A stretch of DNA of 62,053 nt from the NCBI GenBank assembly GCA_009691255.1, contig SHUT01000008.1:1-62053 (forward strand). Direction: 5' to 3'. Made by a program: the position numbers and the translations under genes. The notes below the pieces were generated by a model, which did no database searches, had not been told where the DNA came from, and worked only from the letters and a program-made list of their open reading frames with translations. Source of the DNA: Ilumatobacteraceae bacterium. GTDB lineage: Bacteria; Actinomycetota; Acidimicrobiia; Acidimicrobiales; Ilumatobacteraceae. The stretch's first letter is position 1, and each line of letters begins with the position of its first letter. Positions 9,605-22,272 of the stretch are shown one piece after another.

Positions 9605-9769
9605 ATGAACGCAGTATTAGACGCCACTCAAACAAGTGGTCGCAAGGGACAGCCCTACGATTGGCAGGCACTCTTTGTGCCAGCAGAGCCTGCATTTAGC
9701 GATGAACTCGACGATCTCGTCACCCGCCACTCCCCAGTGGCCGCCGAATCAGCCTCTGATATCTCCTAA
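9605..9769 (+). CDS. Unrecognised small protein (54 residues)
   Basis: ATG at 9605 to TAA at 9767-9769 encodes MNAVLDATQTSGRKGQPYDW, continuing with QALFVPAEPAFSDELDDLVT and an Ala/Ser-rich tail ending SASDIS. I do not recognise it. It has no membrane segment or cysteine, the tail is acidic, and a central aromatic patch PYDWQALFVP could be a binding motif. It is supported by a good Shine-Dalgarno (GGGAG, 6-base spacing) and by its isolation: nothing else explains 9402-9900. It is too long and lacks the codon bias expected of an attenuator leader peptide. It lies 135 bases before the leucine leader peptide and might be part of the leuA transcript or independent. Confidence 0.45.
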   Translation: MNAVLDATQTSGRKGQPYDWQALFVPAEPAFSDELDDLVTRHSPVAAESASDIS

Positions 9770-9821
9770 TATTTCCTGATTACAGTTCTGACATGCTTGC
9801 TGGCGTTGGGTTGTAGCCAAG

Positions 9822-9842
9822 TACCACTGTGCTGGAGTGGTA
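9822..9842 (+). repeat. Hairpin in the leuA leader region
   Basis: TACCACT-GTGCTGG-AGTGGTA is a perfect 7-bp inverted repeat with a 7-base loop, located between the small ORF and the leader peptide. No T-run follows, so it is not a typical terminator. It may be an mRNA-stabilising or regulatory stem within the leader. Confidence 0.4.
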
Positions 9843-9904
9843 ACACCAAAACTCACCGTAAAGACCTCTGGCAATTTGTCAGCATCTTGGTGTAAGTTAG
9901 AGGC

Positions 9905-9940
9905 GTGACTTACGTGCGTCAGAACCTACTACTTATGTAA
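9905..9940 (+). CDS. leuL: Leucine-operon leader peptide (VTYVRQNLLLM)
   Basis: A short ORF (GTG 9905, TAA 9938-9940) encodes MTYVRQNLLLM when initiated with Met, with three consecutive leucine codons CTA-CTA-CTT just before its end. A second in-frame GTG at 9914 is an alternative start with better spacing from AGAGG (9899-9903). An inverted repeat GTAAGT / ACTTAC (9892-9897 / 9908-9913) encloses the start. Followed 28 bases later by an intrinsic terminator and then leuA, this is a classic ribosome-mediated attenuator: stalling at Leu codons under leucine shortage would prevent termination. An obvious antiterminator strand was not found, so the exact alternative fold is unresolved. Confidence 0.8.
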   Translation: MTYVRQNLLLM

Positions 9941-9968
9941 CGGCGACAGCCCCATAATGCTGTTGTCG

Positions 9969-10000
9969 AAACCTCCTGCGCTCCGGCCAGGAGGTTTTTT
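9969..10000 (+). terminator. Attenuator terminator upstream of leuA
   Basis: AAACCTCCTG (9969-9978) pairs perfectly with CAGGAGGTTT (9988-9997) around a 9-base loop, and six consecutive T residues span 9995-10000. This is a strong rho-independent terminator lying between the leucine leader peptide and leuA. A weaker stem, CGACAGC with GCTGTTG (9944-9950 / 9959-9965), precedes it. Confidence 0.88.
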
Positions 10001-10019
10001 ATTTACCTGAACTCATTGA

Positions 10020-11771
<1,752 letters not shown>

Positions 11772-11872
11772 AATACACCACTCACGGGTTATGCGACTAG
11801 TTTTTAAGGAGCCCTTGTATATCGTTCTGATGGGTCAATAAATTAACCAAAGAATACCCAGGAGGGTTAGAG

Positions 11873-12064
11873 ATGAAAGTAAGCGTTGACTTTGATATTT
11901 GTGCGTCGACAGGAGCATGCACCCAAGTTGCTCCAGAGATCTTTGAAGTTCGCAAAGATGGCTACCTCTACATCTTGCAAGAAAACCCTGGCGAAGAACT
12001 CCGTGAAAAAGCAACACAAGCTGCTGACCTCTGCCCCACTGCAGCAATAACGATCGAAGGCTGA
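11873..12064 (+). CDS. 3Fe-4S-type ferredoxin
   Basis: A 63-residue small acidic ferredoxin. The cysteines are spaced C10-x5-C16 and C54-Pro (DICASTGAC, then DLCPTAAI). With only three ligands, this is the single-cluster 3Fe-4S type that in Actinobacteria often feeds electrons to cytochromes P450. The Shine-Dalgarno AGGAGGG is strong. No P450 or ferredoxin reductase is adjacent; it lies between leuA (102 bases upstream) and pyrF (9 bases downstream). Its redox partner is therefore unknown. Confidence 0.88.
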   Translation: MKVSVDFDICASTGACTQVAPEIFEVRKDGYLYILQENPGEELREKATQAADLCPTAAITIEG

Positions 12065-12073
12065 TACTCCTCC

Positions 12074-12874
12074 GTGAGTTTTCTCTCTACACTCGCCGCA
12101 CGATGGGCCGAGACTGGCTCATTGTTGTGTGTTGGATTAGATCCGGATCCTGACAAGTTTCCGAGTGCACTGCGCAATGACGTTGACAGTATCGCTCGAT
12201 TTTGTATTGACATTGTTGATGCCACTGCCGAGTTTGTTTGCGCCTTTAAACCTCAGATCGCCTACTTTGCAGCAGTTGGCGCAGAACATCAACTCGAACA
12301 ACTCTGCCAACACATTCGCGCTAATCACCCCACAATCCCGCTTATTCTTGATGCCAAACGCGGAGACATTGGAGACACTGCTGCTCTTTATGCCCGCGAA
12401 GCATTTGATCGCTATGGCGCGCATGCCGTCACAGTGAGTCCCTATTTGGGAACCGACAGCATTGAACCATTCTTGGCGCATTCCGGAAAAGGTGTTTTCG
12501 TTTTATGCCGCACGTCAAATGCTGGCAGTGGCGAGTTTCAGTCTCAAGTCAGTGATGGTCTGCCCCTCTATCAACATGTTGCTACTCGCGCAGTTACTGA
12601 TTGGGCGACCAAAGGCGAAGTTGGACTCGTGGTCGGCGCTACATACCCAGCAGAACTAAAAATCGTGCGCGACATTGTTGGCGATATGACACTGCTGGTT
12701 CCAGGTATTGGCGCTCAAGGCGGCGATCCGCATGCAGTTATCACTCATGGCTCCAACAGCGTGGGTCGTGGACTGATCATTAATTCTTCTCGCGCCATCT
12801 TGTATGCAAGTGATACCGATCATGCCGCAGGCGCCCATGCCGCGGCTCGCGCTACTGCAGCATCACTGATTTAA
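12074..12874 (+). CDS. pyrF: Orotidine 5'-phosphate decarboxylase (type 2)
   Basis: Decarboxylates OMP to UMP, the last step of de novo pyrimidine synthesis. The 266 residues form a TIM barrel. LCVGLDPDPDKFP lies near the N-terminus, the catalytic Asp-x-Lys-x-x-Asp motif is LDAKRGDIGDTA (about 94-105), and the phosphate-binding end is VPGIGAQGGDP. The length and the PYLGTDSIEPF segment indicate the longer type 2 subfamily found in Actinobacteria. It starts with GTG 9 bases after the ferredoxin stop. Confidence 0.95.
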   Translation: MSFLSTLAARWAETGSLLCVGLDPDPDKFPSALRNDVDSIARFCIDIVDATAEFVCAFKPQIAYFAAVGAEHQLEQLCQHIRANHPTIPLILDAKRGDIGDTAALYAREAFDRYGAHAVTVSPYLGTDSIEPFLAHSGKGVFVLCRTSNAGSGEFQSQVSDGLPLYQHVATRAVTDWATKGEVGLVVGATYPAELKIVRDIVGDMTLLVPGIGAQGGDPHAVITHGSNSVGRGLIINSSRAILYASDTDHAAGAHAAARATAASLI

Positions 12875-12884
12875 TCGTTGCTTG

Positions 12885-14459
12885 TTAGGCGTGAAGAACA
12901 GTTACTTCAATGATTCCGGGTGCTTGACGCAGAGCATCTAGTACCTCCACTGACACAGCCGCCGACGGAGAAATCACCATCAGTGCAGTGCCAGCAGTCA
13001 GAGCGCGGCCAACATCCATATCTGCAATATTGACTCCGGCGTTTCCGAGCAATGTTCCGACTAAACCGATCACGCCAGGGCGATCATCGTTACGCACTAC
13101 CAACATGTGATCAGATGGCGGCATATCAGTGATGTGATCATCCACCATGACGATGCGAGCCTGTCGGCGCGGTCCAACAAGGGTCACAGCCAAACTGTGG
13201 CTGCCAGCACGCAGTGTCACCAAGTTGACATAGTCACTATTTGAAGAACCCGTCGCGACTTTTGTTTCTTTTACTTCTACGCCAACAGCCGCTGCAATTT
13301 GGGGAGCATTTACATACGTCACAGGATCATTTTGCACAATCGAAAAGAATCCTTTGAGTGCGCTTAGTGTCAAAATGCGAGTGTCGTAGCCAGCAATTTC
13401 ACCAGTCGCAATAACTTCTAGTTGGGTAGGCGAAGAACCGATCATTGAAGCAAACAGGCGTCCAAGACGTTCTGCAAGTGGCAAGAAAGGTTTGAGTGTT
13501 TCGTTAGCATCTGCTGCAGAAATATTGACTGCGTACGGCACAAAGTCTCCGGCTAACGCCAAATTAATCATGTCGGCAATATCGTCTCCGGCTTTATCTT
13601 GTGCTTCGCGAGTGCTCGCACCCAAATGCGGCGTGACAACTACACCGTCTAGACCAAAGAGGGGTGATTGAGTAGTTGGTTCTTTATTAAATACATCAAG
13701 TGCAGCGCCCGCAATGACTCTGGACTTGATCGCCTCAGCAAGTTCTGCCTCATCAATGATGCCACCTCGCGCCACGTTGATAACCCGCAACGATGGTTTT
13801 GCCTTCAGCAACAACTCACGACCAATGAGTCCGATTGTTTCTTTGTTTTTGGGCAGATGAACGGTCAAAAAGTCTGCTTCTGTGATGAGCCGATCTATGT
13901 CCATTAACTCAATGTTCATGGCGCGTGCGCGTTCTTCAGAAACGTATGGATCAAACGCGATAATACGCATTCCGAATGCAGCAGCGCGTTGCGCTACTAG
14001 TTTGCCGATTCGTCCGAGTCCGGCAATTGCGAGTGTCTTGTCAAGAAGTTCGACACCTTCCCATTTGCTTCGCTCCCATCTGCCTTGCATTAATGCAGCA
14101 TGAGCTTGGGGAACATTTCTGGCAACAGACAACAGCATCGCCATCGTGTGCTCTGCCGCTGACACAATGTTTGATTCAGGAGCATTGGCAACCATCACAC
14201 CGCGCTTTGTGGCGGCTTCAACATCAACGTTGTCCAGGCCGACTCCGGCGCGACCCACCACAATGAGATCTGAGCCGGCCTCAAGCAAGGCCGCGTCTAC
14301 TTGGGTAGCAGAACGCACGATCAATGCGCGCGCGCCCTTGATCGCAACATGCAACTGCTCTGGAGTGAGATCTACTTGGACGTCCACCTCATGTCCGGCT
14401 TGACGAAGTCGGTCAAGACCACGTTCGGCGAGTTCTTCAGAAACAAGGATTCGTGCCAT
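12885..14459 (-). CDS. serA: D-3-phosphoglycerate dehydrogenase
   Basis: Oxidises 3-phosphoglycerate to 3-phosphohydroxypyruvate, the first step of serine synthesis. About 524 residues form the long actinobacterial type. The substrate/NAD domain has [19 protein letters not shown] (nucleotide fold), [10 protein letters not shown] and the catalytic His in [10 protein letters not shown]. An intervening ASB domain follows, then a C-terminal ACT domain ([28 protein letters not shown]) for serine feedback. The frame can begin 17 codons earlier (14510), but the ATG at 14459 ([14 protein letters not shown]) fits the family start. serC, which uses its product, is in this window at 58465. Confidence 0.94.
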   Translation of the reverse strand: MARILVSEELAERGLDRLRQAGHEVDVQVDLTPEQLHVAIKGARALIVRSATQVDAALLEAGSDLIVVGRAGVGLDNVDVEAATKRGVMVANAPESNIVSAAEHTMAMLLSVARNVPQAHAALMQGRWERSKWEGVELLDKTLAIAGLGRIGKLVAQRAAAFGMRIIAFDPYVSEERARAMNIELMDIDRLITEADFLTVHLPKNKETIGLIGRELLLKAKPSLRVINVARGGIIDEAELAEAIKSRVIAGAALDVFNKEPTTQSPLFGLDGVVVTPHLGASTREAQDKAGDDIADMINLALAGDFVPYAVNISAADANETLKPFLPLAERLGRLFASMIGSSPTQLEVIATGEIAGYDTRILTLSALKGFFSIVQNDPVTYVNAPQIAAAVGVEVKETKVATGSSNSDYVNLVTLRAGSHSLAVTLVGPRRQARIVMVDDHITDMPPSDHMLVVRNDDRPGVIGLVGTLLGNAGVNIADMDVGRALTAGTALMVISPSAAVSVEVLDALRQAPGIIEVTVLHA

Positions 14460-14577
14460 ATATCTATTCTCGCTGACAAACCAGCAGAAACTGCTATTGA
14501 TTAGGTCCACTTAACAAAACGTTCACATCTACGAGTAGCGTTTGGACTGTTCGAACCACATCCCAAAGGAGAAAATC

Positions 14578-14985
14578 ATGACCCATATCTTTTTATCTGA
14601 TGAATGGATGGTCGCGACACGCGCAATTCGCGAAAAATACGCTGCAGAAGCAGCCAAGATCACCGTATCTTTGCGCATCAACCAGACCATCACGGGGGTA
14701 CCGTTTGGCAGTGGCACGGTCTATGCGTTCTTGGACACATCAAGCGGCGCGATTAACACCGACTTGGGTGTTCTTGAAAATGCCGACGCCACAATCATCA
14801 CTGACTACGACACAATGCGCAAACTCTTGATCGATCAAGACCAGGCAGCCACCATGCAGGCATTTATGGGCGGAAAAATAAAAGTCGAAGGTGACATGAT
14901 GAAAATCATGAGCATGCAGACCGCTATGCCCCAGGATGCCGTGGCAATCAAGATTGCAGAAGAAGTAAAAGAGATAACTTCGTAG
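14578..14985 (+). CDS. SCP2 sterol-transfer-like domain protein
   Basis: A 135-residue single-domain protein resembling the SCP-2 lipid-binding fold. It has an N-terminal helix (DEWMVATRAIREKYAAEAAK), a central beta sheet (VYAFLDTSSGAINTDLGVLENADATIITDYDTMRKLL) and the signature C-terminal QAFMGGKIKVEGDMMKIM. The ATG at 14578 is preceded by a strong AAAGGAG, so the in-frame ATG at 14542 is rejected. It is probably a cytoplasmic lipid or acyl-CoA carrier. It is divergent from serA and converges on the MFS gene with 6 bases between. Confidence 0.82.
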   Translation: MTHIFLSDEWMVATRAIREKYAAEAAKITVSLRINQTITGVPFGSGTVYAFLDTSSGAINTDLGVLENADATIITDYDTMRKLLIDQDQAATMQAFMGGKIKVEGDMMKIMSMQTAMPQDAVAIKIAEEVKEITS

Positions 14986-14991
14986 GTTTTG

Positions 14992-16494
14992 CTATACCGC
15001 AGTACGAAACTCACTGCGGTCGGTTGATGTCACCTTTGAAGCAACAAGCATTCCTGCCCCAGCACAAACTGCGCCTGCCAAAAGTGCATAACCGAAACTT
15101 TCTATTTCGCCATGCGACATCGTGGATTCATGAATCGAAATCATCACCGTTGATCCAACTACTGCTCCCATTTGATTCATGAGTTGTTGCATGGCTCCGG
15201 CAACTCCAAGATGATCATCATCTACTGCGTTGGCGACAAGGGCTGTCAGTGCGGGTGATGCAAGCCCAAGCCCAACACCTGACAGCGCCAACGCACCCAC
15301 AATAAATACATCCCGAGTTTCTAGCCCCACGAGTGACAATGACACCATCGAGGCCATTACAAATCCAGCACCAACCATGCTCGATGCTCGTTCGCCGACG
15401 CGCATGGTTATAAAACTTCCTAGTGGTGCCACGATCGAAAACGTGAGCGGCCTAGCGATGACCAACCAACCGATATGACCACTTGTCATTCCTAAACCTT
15501 TGTCAAGTAATTGCGGAACAATAATAAAGCCACCCATATAGGCGAAATTTGTTAGTGATTGACTCATAATCGGAAACGCAATATTGGGTGTTCGAAACCA
15601 ATGCAGTGGCATTAATGGCTCTTCGACACGACGTTCTACGCGAACAAATTGCCACAGCAATATCAACCCAAGTGCCATACAAACAACAATGCGCGGGCTA
15701 GTCCAACCCCAAGCATGTCCCCTGCTCATTCCGAATAGCACTGCCGTGGCGCCAGCACCAAGTGTCAACGACCCCAGCACATCAAACTTGACGTTCTTCA
15801 TCCGACTCGTTTGGGGCAACAACCTAAATGCAATGGCTGCTCCCACAATGCACAACGGCGCCTGCACAATAAAAATTGTTCGCCAACCAATGGAATCCAC
15901 AAGAGGTGCGCCCAATACCACCCCTAAGACAGGAGCTCCTGCCGTCGTAAAACTCCAGAGCGACAACGGCATCACTCTGTCTTGGGGCTCAAATAAGCGA
16001 TTGATATATGCCATTGCAGCTGGTCCCGTGGCCGATCCCGCACTTGCCGACAAGATTCGAAACGTAATCATTGATGCGGCGTTCCATGCAAGAGCCGTCA
16101 GTATTCCAAAAAATCCGGCAAACAAAAGGCCCAGCACAAACACCCGTTTGTGCCCCCATAGGTCACCAGCTTTGCCATAGGCGGGCCCCACGACACCAAA
16201 CGCCAACATCGGACCAATGATTGCCCAGTTCAATGCACTCACTGATGTGTGCAGGTCGGTGGCGATTCCTTCTAGCGAAACAACAAGCACGGTGATCGTA
16301 AAACTCGTGGCAAATAGACCGCCTAACACCACTGACAATGTTGCCCATTGGCGAGTGATGCCTACTCTGCGCGCAATTTTGCGCGGCAGCATCATTGTCC
16401 ACGGAACTACCGAGACTTCATCGACTCCAGCATTTTTAACGGTGATCGTGTCCCGAGGACGCAGGATTGAGCCACTGTCATCTTTGGAATTCAC
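14992..16494 (-). CDS. MFS transporter, DHA2-like drug/metabolite exporter
   Basis: A membrane transporter of about 500 residues with roughly 14 hydrophobic segments, typical of the drug:H+ antiporter-2 group. Segments include WAIIGPMLAFGVVGPAYGKAGDLWGHKRVFVLGL, whose GKAGDLWGHKR is the MFS loop 2-3 signature, and the motif-C-like ATGPAAMAY region. The longest frame starts at 16608, inside the upstream SDR; the GTG at 16494, 10 bases after the SDR stop, is the more credible start. The substrate cannot be read. It follows the PASTA pseudokinase and SDR on the same strand. Confidence 0.83.
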   Translation of the reverse strand: MNSKDDSGSILRPRDTITVKNAGVDEVSVVPWTMMLPRKIARRVGITRQWATLSVVLGGLFATSFTITVLVVSLEGIATDLHTSVSALNWAIIGPMLAFGVVGPAYGKAGDLWGHKRVFVLGLLFAGFFGILTALAWNAASMITFRILSASAGSATGPAAMAYINRLFEPQDRVMPLSLWSFTTAGAPVLGVVLGAPLVDSIGWRTIFIVQAPLCIVGAAIAFRLLPQTSRMKNVKFDVLGSLTLGAGATAVLFGMSRGHAWGWTSPRIVVCMALGLILLWQFVRVERRVEEPLMPLHWFRTPNIAFPIMSQSLTNFAYMGGFIIVPQLLDKGLGMTSGHIGWLVIARPLTFSIVAPLGSFITMRVGERASSMVGAGFVMASMVSLSLVGLETRDVFIVGALALSGVGLGLASPALTALVANAVDDDHLGVAGAMQQLMNQMGAVVGSTVMISIHESTMSHGEIESFGYALLAGAVCAGAGMLVASKVTSTDRSEFRTAV

Positions 16495-16504
16495 GACAAC
16501 CTGT

Positions 16505-17392
16505 CTAGCGCAGTGAAGCAGCCATTTCGGCGAGTGCTGCTGTGAGTTCTGCCACGCTCCATCTGTCTTTGTGGTCAACTGACTCAGCCATCTCCCACGA
16601 ACGAACACGAGTCACTTCGCCACCCTTGACAAAAAATGTTTCGCCTGTAAAGGCGCACTCCTCAGATGCCAAATACGCAACTAGTGGTGAAATATTGGCT
16701 GGATCCCACTCGTCAAATGTCGCTGCGTTTTGGGGAACAGCAATATGGTCTCCAAGACCAGGGGTAGCAAGCGTCAGTCGCGTACGGGCCGCTGGAGCGA
16801 TGGAGTTGCTCTTGACATTGAAACGAGAAAGTTCCTTAGCCAAAATCTGCGAGAACGTAGCGATGCCCGTCTTGGCTGCACCGTAATTGGACTGACCAGG
16901 ATTAGACATGAGTCCCGACGTCGAAGAAGTATGCACTAAATTGCGCGCACGAGTGTTTCCGGCCTTGAACTGCTCTCGCCAGTACGCAGCAGCCCATCGA
17001 GACGGCGCAAAGTGCCCCTTTAGATGCACTGCAATAACTGCATCCCATTCAGCTTCTGTCATATTGACCAACAATCTGTCGCGCAAGATTCCGGCATTGT
17101 TCACCAAGATGTCGAGGTCACCAAATGTCTCAACAGCCATGTTCACCATTCGTTGCGCGCCTTCCCAATCAGCGACATTGTCGTAGTTGGCAATTGCGCG
17201 ACCACCCACAGCGATTATTTCATCAACGACTTCTTGTGCTGGCGTAGCATCTTTTCCGGTTCCGTCATTTGCGCCACCTAGATCGTTCACCACAACTTGC
17301 GCGCCTTCGTGTGCAAATAAAAGTGCGTGTTCGCGTCCGATGCCTCGTCCTGCTCCGGTGATAATGGCTACTCGACCATCTAATGCGCCCAT
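16505..17392 (-). CDS. SDR-family oxidoreductase (3-hydroxyacyl-CoA dehydrogenase-like)
   Basis: A 295-residue classical short-chain dehydrogenase. The nucleotide-binding motif is TGAGRGIG (13-20), with VVVNDLGG after beta-2, LVNNAGIL, the catalytic Ser in HTSSTSG and the Tyr-Lys pair in YGAAK. Asp in NDLGG favours NAD over NADP. The GGANDGTGKDATPAQEVVDEI insertion resembles the dehydrogenase domain of peroxisomal multifunctional beta-oxidation enzymes, suggesting a hydroxyacyl-CoA substrate. An inserted C-terminal region (VTRVRSWEMAESVDHKDRWSVAEL) is longer than in FabG. Substrate inferred only. Confidence 0.85.
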   Translation of the reverse strand: MGALDGRVAIITGAGRGIGREHALLFAHEGAQVVVNDLGGANDGTGKDATPAQEVVDEIIAVGGRAIANYDNVADWEGAQRMVNMAVETFGDLDILVNNAGILRDRLLVNMTEAEWDAVIAVHLKGHFAPSRWAAAYWREQFKAGNTRARNLVHTSSTSGLMSNPGQSNYGAAKTGIATFSQILAKELSRFNVKSNSIAPAARTRLTLATPGLGDHIAVPQNAATFDEWDPANISPLVAYLASEECAFTGETFFVKGGEVTRVRSWEMAESVDHKDRWSVAELTAALAEMAASLR

Positions 17393-17460
17393 GATTGTGT
17401 CTCCCTGAATTAATGTGCGACAGAATTGTCACACGGTTGTGTACAGATTAGAGATGAAAC

Positions 17461-19569
17461 CTAGGGGAACACGAGGTCAACGGTATTGCCCATTAGCATT
17501 TTGGTGTAATTGCGTACCGCCTTGCCCTTGACCAACGCTTTCAATAAGCCCTTTGTGCCATTACCGGTGACTTTGCCAATGATAAGGCCATCTTTTTGTA
17601 GACGCTCTTTCACAACATTAAAGGTGCGTCCGTATATTGCCGGCAGGACTATTTGTTTTTGTCCTGACGACACAGCAATAAGCACCCCTGATCCGCGAGG
17701 TACTTTTGCGCCAACGACAGGAAGTTGCGCAAATACTCGACCTCTAGCAACGTCAAGTGTGGGTGATTCACCCAAGCTAGTCATTGTCAATCCCAACTCC
17801 GTCAACTTTGTCGTTGCTTCCTCAACTGTTAACCCAATCAACTTAGGAAGCGTTCGCGGCGCTGGCCCAGACGATACTACAAGAGCAACCGTTGTGCCCT
17901 TCACCAAAGTGTCGCCTACTTTTAGCGTGGGCTGATCTGGGATAGACCACGAAAGAACTGTTCCGATAGCTATGATTTCGTCTGCAAGATCTGTTGTTGT
18001 CGGCACTAGTCCGAGTTCGGCAATCTGTGCCTTTGCTGCATCCAAGCCTAAACCGTTGAAGTCTTTGAGAGCCGTCAGAGTTGGTCCTTCTGACACAAAA
18101 AAAGTAATTGAGTCGCGTTTTTTCACAGCCACACCAATGGCGGGATCGGTGCGAATGATTTGATCTTTTTGCACAACATCACTGCGCTCTTTGGACACCA
18201 ATACTTTCCAGCCATATTGGGACAACATATTCCGAGCTTCAGCTTCGGGTTTTCCGGCTAGATCTGGAACCAGGTGTGATGGGTTCAAGACAGTGTTATA
18301 GGCAACCGCACCTCCGCCGGCAAGCCCCAACACAACCAGAATAGCTAATGAAATACGTAGTTTCCATCGACGCTTTTTGGAAATTGGAGTTTGACTTGTC
18401 GGATCTTGAGCCTCAAGAGATCGCAAAAAATCAGCATCAATCACAGTGGGTTCTGTTGAGTCGCGGCCAATCGTGATTGGGTCTTGTGACGTTGCGTTTG
18501 ATTGCACCACGCTTGCCCCCATCGGAACACGAGCATTCGGCATCGGAAGTAGTGGCGTTGTTCGAATCATGATTGGAGCACCCTGTCCAGGTTGCGGCGC
18601 ACCAAATGCTGACGGCGTTGACACAGGTCTTTCAATTGGTTTAGACGGATCTGTGCTGGCGACTTCGTCATCGAATAGACCAGTTCCGACAACTTCAATC
18701 GGCGTCGGGCGCGGTAAATTTTCTGCAGCCTGCACGAGTGCTTGTCCGAATTCACGAGGCGTAAAACGCTCTGATGCGTCTGGCCTGCCTGCGCGTTCAA
18801 GCACAAGGGCAAGCGCACCAAAATCTGCGTTCACGGGCAAAAGTTTTCCGACTCGATTGCTTAATGCAGCGGCTACCGAATCACCAGCAAACGGAATTGT
18901 TCCAGTAAGTGCTTCTACGAGTGTGAGCGCCAAGGAATACACGTCACTACTCGCGGAGCGATCAAGTCCTTCCGACAACTCTGGCGCGGCATAGTTGGCT
19001 TGCTCGATCCCCAAATTGTCAAGCGAACGAAGTGGTGCTCCGAAGCCCACAACCCGCACGCGTCGATCAAGGCCAAAAATCAATCTTGATGGCCTGATGT
19101 CTCCGTGCACGATTCCTTGCTTTGTGGCAGCGTCAAGGGCACGACAGACATCGATGCCCACAATCAGTGCCTGCGATGGCGTCAGGCGACGACCCCGATC
19201 CAGAAATTCTCTCAATGATCCACCGGCGAGACGTTGCGCCACGGTGTACACGTATCGCGTGCCGCCAATCGTGACGTCTCCGTGATCCAGCATCGACTCA
19301 ATCACTGGATGTTGCAACGATGTTGCCGTCTGGCACTGGCGCTCAAACATGCTTAGCGCATCTGCTGGAGTAGTGGAGCCAAGCGAGATATCCACCAAAC
19401 GATCTAGTTCTGTCAGGCGTACACCCAGAGTTTCATTAGACAACAGATCAAAGGCATCAAACTGCGCGGTTCCTTTGACGGTCAAACCAGAGTCGGCATC
19501 GACGCGAACATGGTCCAATCGGTACCGTCCTGCAAGAACAGTTCCCAGCACGTTCTCCGACCCACTCAT
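17461..19569 (-). CDS. PASTA-domain receptor with a degenerate kinase domain (pseudokinase)
   Basis: A 702-residue PknB-like membrane protein. The layout is a cytoplasmic kinase-fold domain (about 10-290), a Pro-rich linker, a basic stop-transfer sequence, one membrane helix (about 404-425) and about four extracellular PASTA repeats (from about 432 to the end). The kinase motifs are altered. The beta-3 Lys position reads GVRLTEL (Arg51), the catalytic loop is HGDIRPSRL (Asp157 kept, Lys to Arg, Asn to Arg162), and DFG is GFG (Asp to Gly175). The APE-like YAAPE and the helix-F SSDVYSL remain, so the fold is intact. PASTA repeats bind muropeptides in PknB; this protein may sense cell wall without phosphorylating. 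Confidence 0.88.
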   Translation of the reverse strand: MSGSENVLGTVLAGRYRLDHVRVDADSGLTVKGTAQFDAFDLLSNETLGVRLTELDRLVDISLGSTTPADALSMFERQCQTATSLQHPVIESMLDHGDVTIGGTRYVYTVAQRLAGGSLREFLDRGRRLTPSQALIVGIDVCRALDAATKQGIVHGDIRPSRLIFGLDRRVRVVGFGAPLRSLDNLGIEQANYAAPELSEGLDRSASSDVYSLALTLVEALTGTIPFAGDSVAAALSNRVGKLLPVNADFGALALVLERAGRPDASERFTPREFGQALVQAAENLPRPTPIEVVGTGLFDDEVASTDPSKPIERPVSTPSAFGAPQPGQGAPIMIRTTPLLPMPNARVPMGASVVQSNATSQDPITIGRDSTEPTVIDADFLRSLEAQDPTSQTPISKKRRWKLRISLAILVVLGLAGGGAVAYNTVLNPSHLVPDLAGKPEAEARNMLSQYGWKVLVSKERSDVVQKDQIIRTDPAIGVAVKKRDSITFFVSEGPTLTALKDFNGLGLDAAKAQIAELGLVPTTTDLADEIIAIGTVLSWSIPDQPTLKVGDTLVKGTTVALVVSSGPAPRTLPKLIGLTVEEATTKLTELGLTMTSLGESPTLDVARGRVFAQLPVVGAKVPRGSGVLIAVSSGQKQIVLPAIYGRTFNVVKERLQKDGLIIGKVTGNGTKGLLKALVKGKAVRNYTKMLMGNTVDLVFP

Positions 19570-19639
19570 GACCCATAAAATCTACCGTTTTTAGGCCATC
19601 CATGGTGCTAGTCACCCCCGCAAGAGCGAGAATAGAGCC

Positions 19640-22226
<2,587 letters not shown>

Positions 22227-22272
22227 TTACAAACTACCTACGGGCTGTACGACAACTCAGCAATGTCAGTGC

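Noticed and set aside
9822-9842. Hairpin TACCACT/AGTGGTA as a terminator
   Set aside because: No T-run follows the stem, so it was listed only as a repeat.
15584-16180. 198-residue plus-strand frame opposite the MFS gene
   Set aside because: Antisense shadow of a well-supported transporter with many membrane helices.
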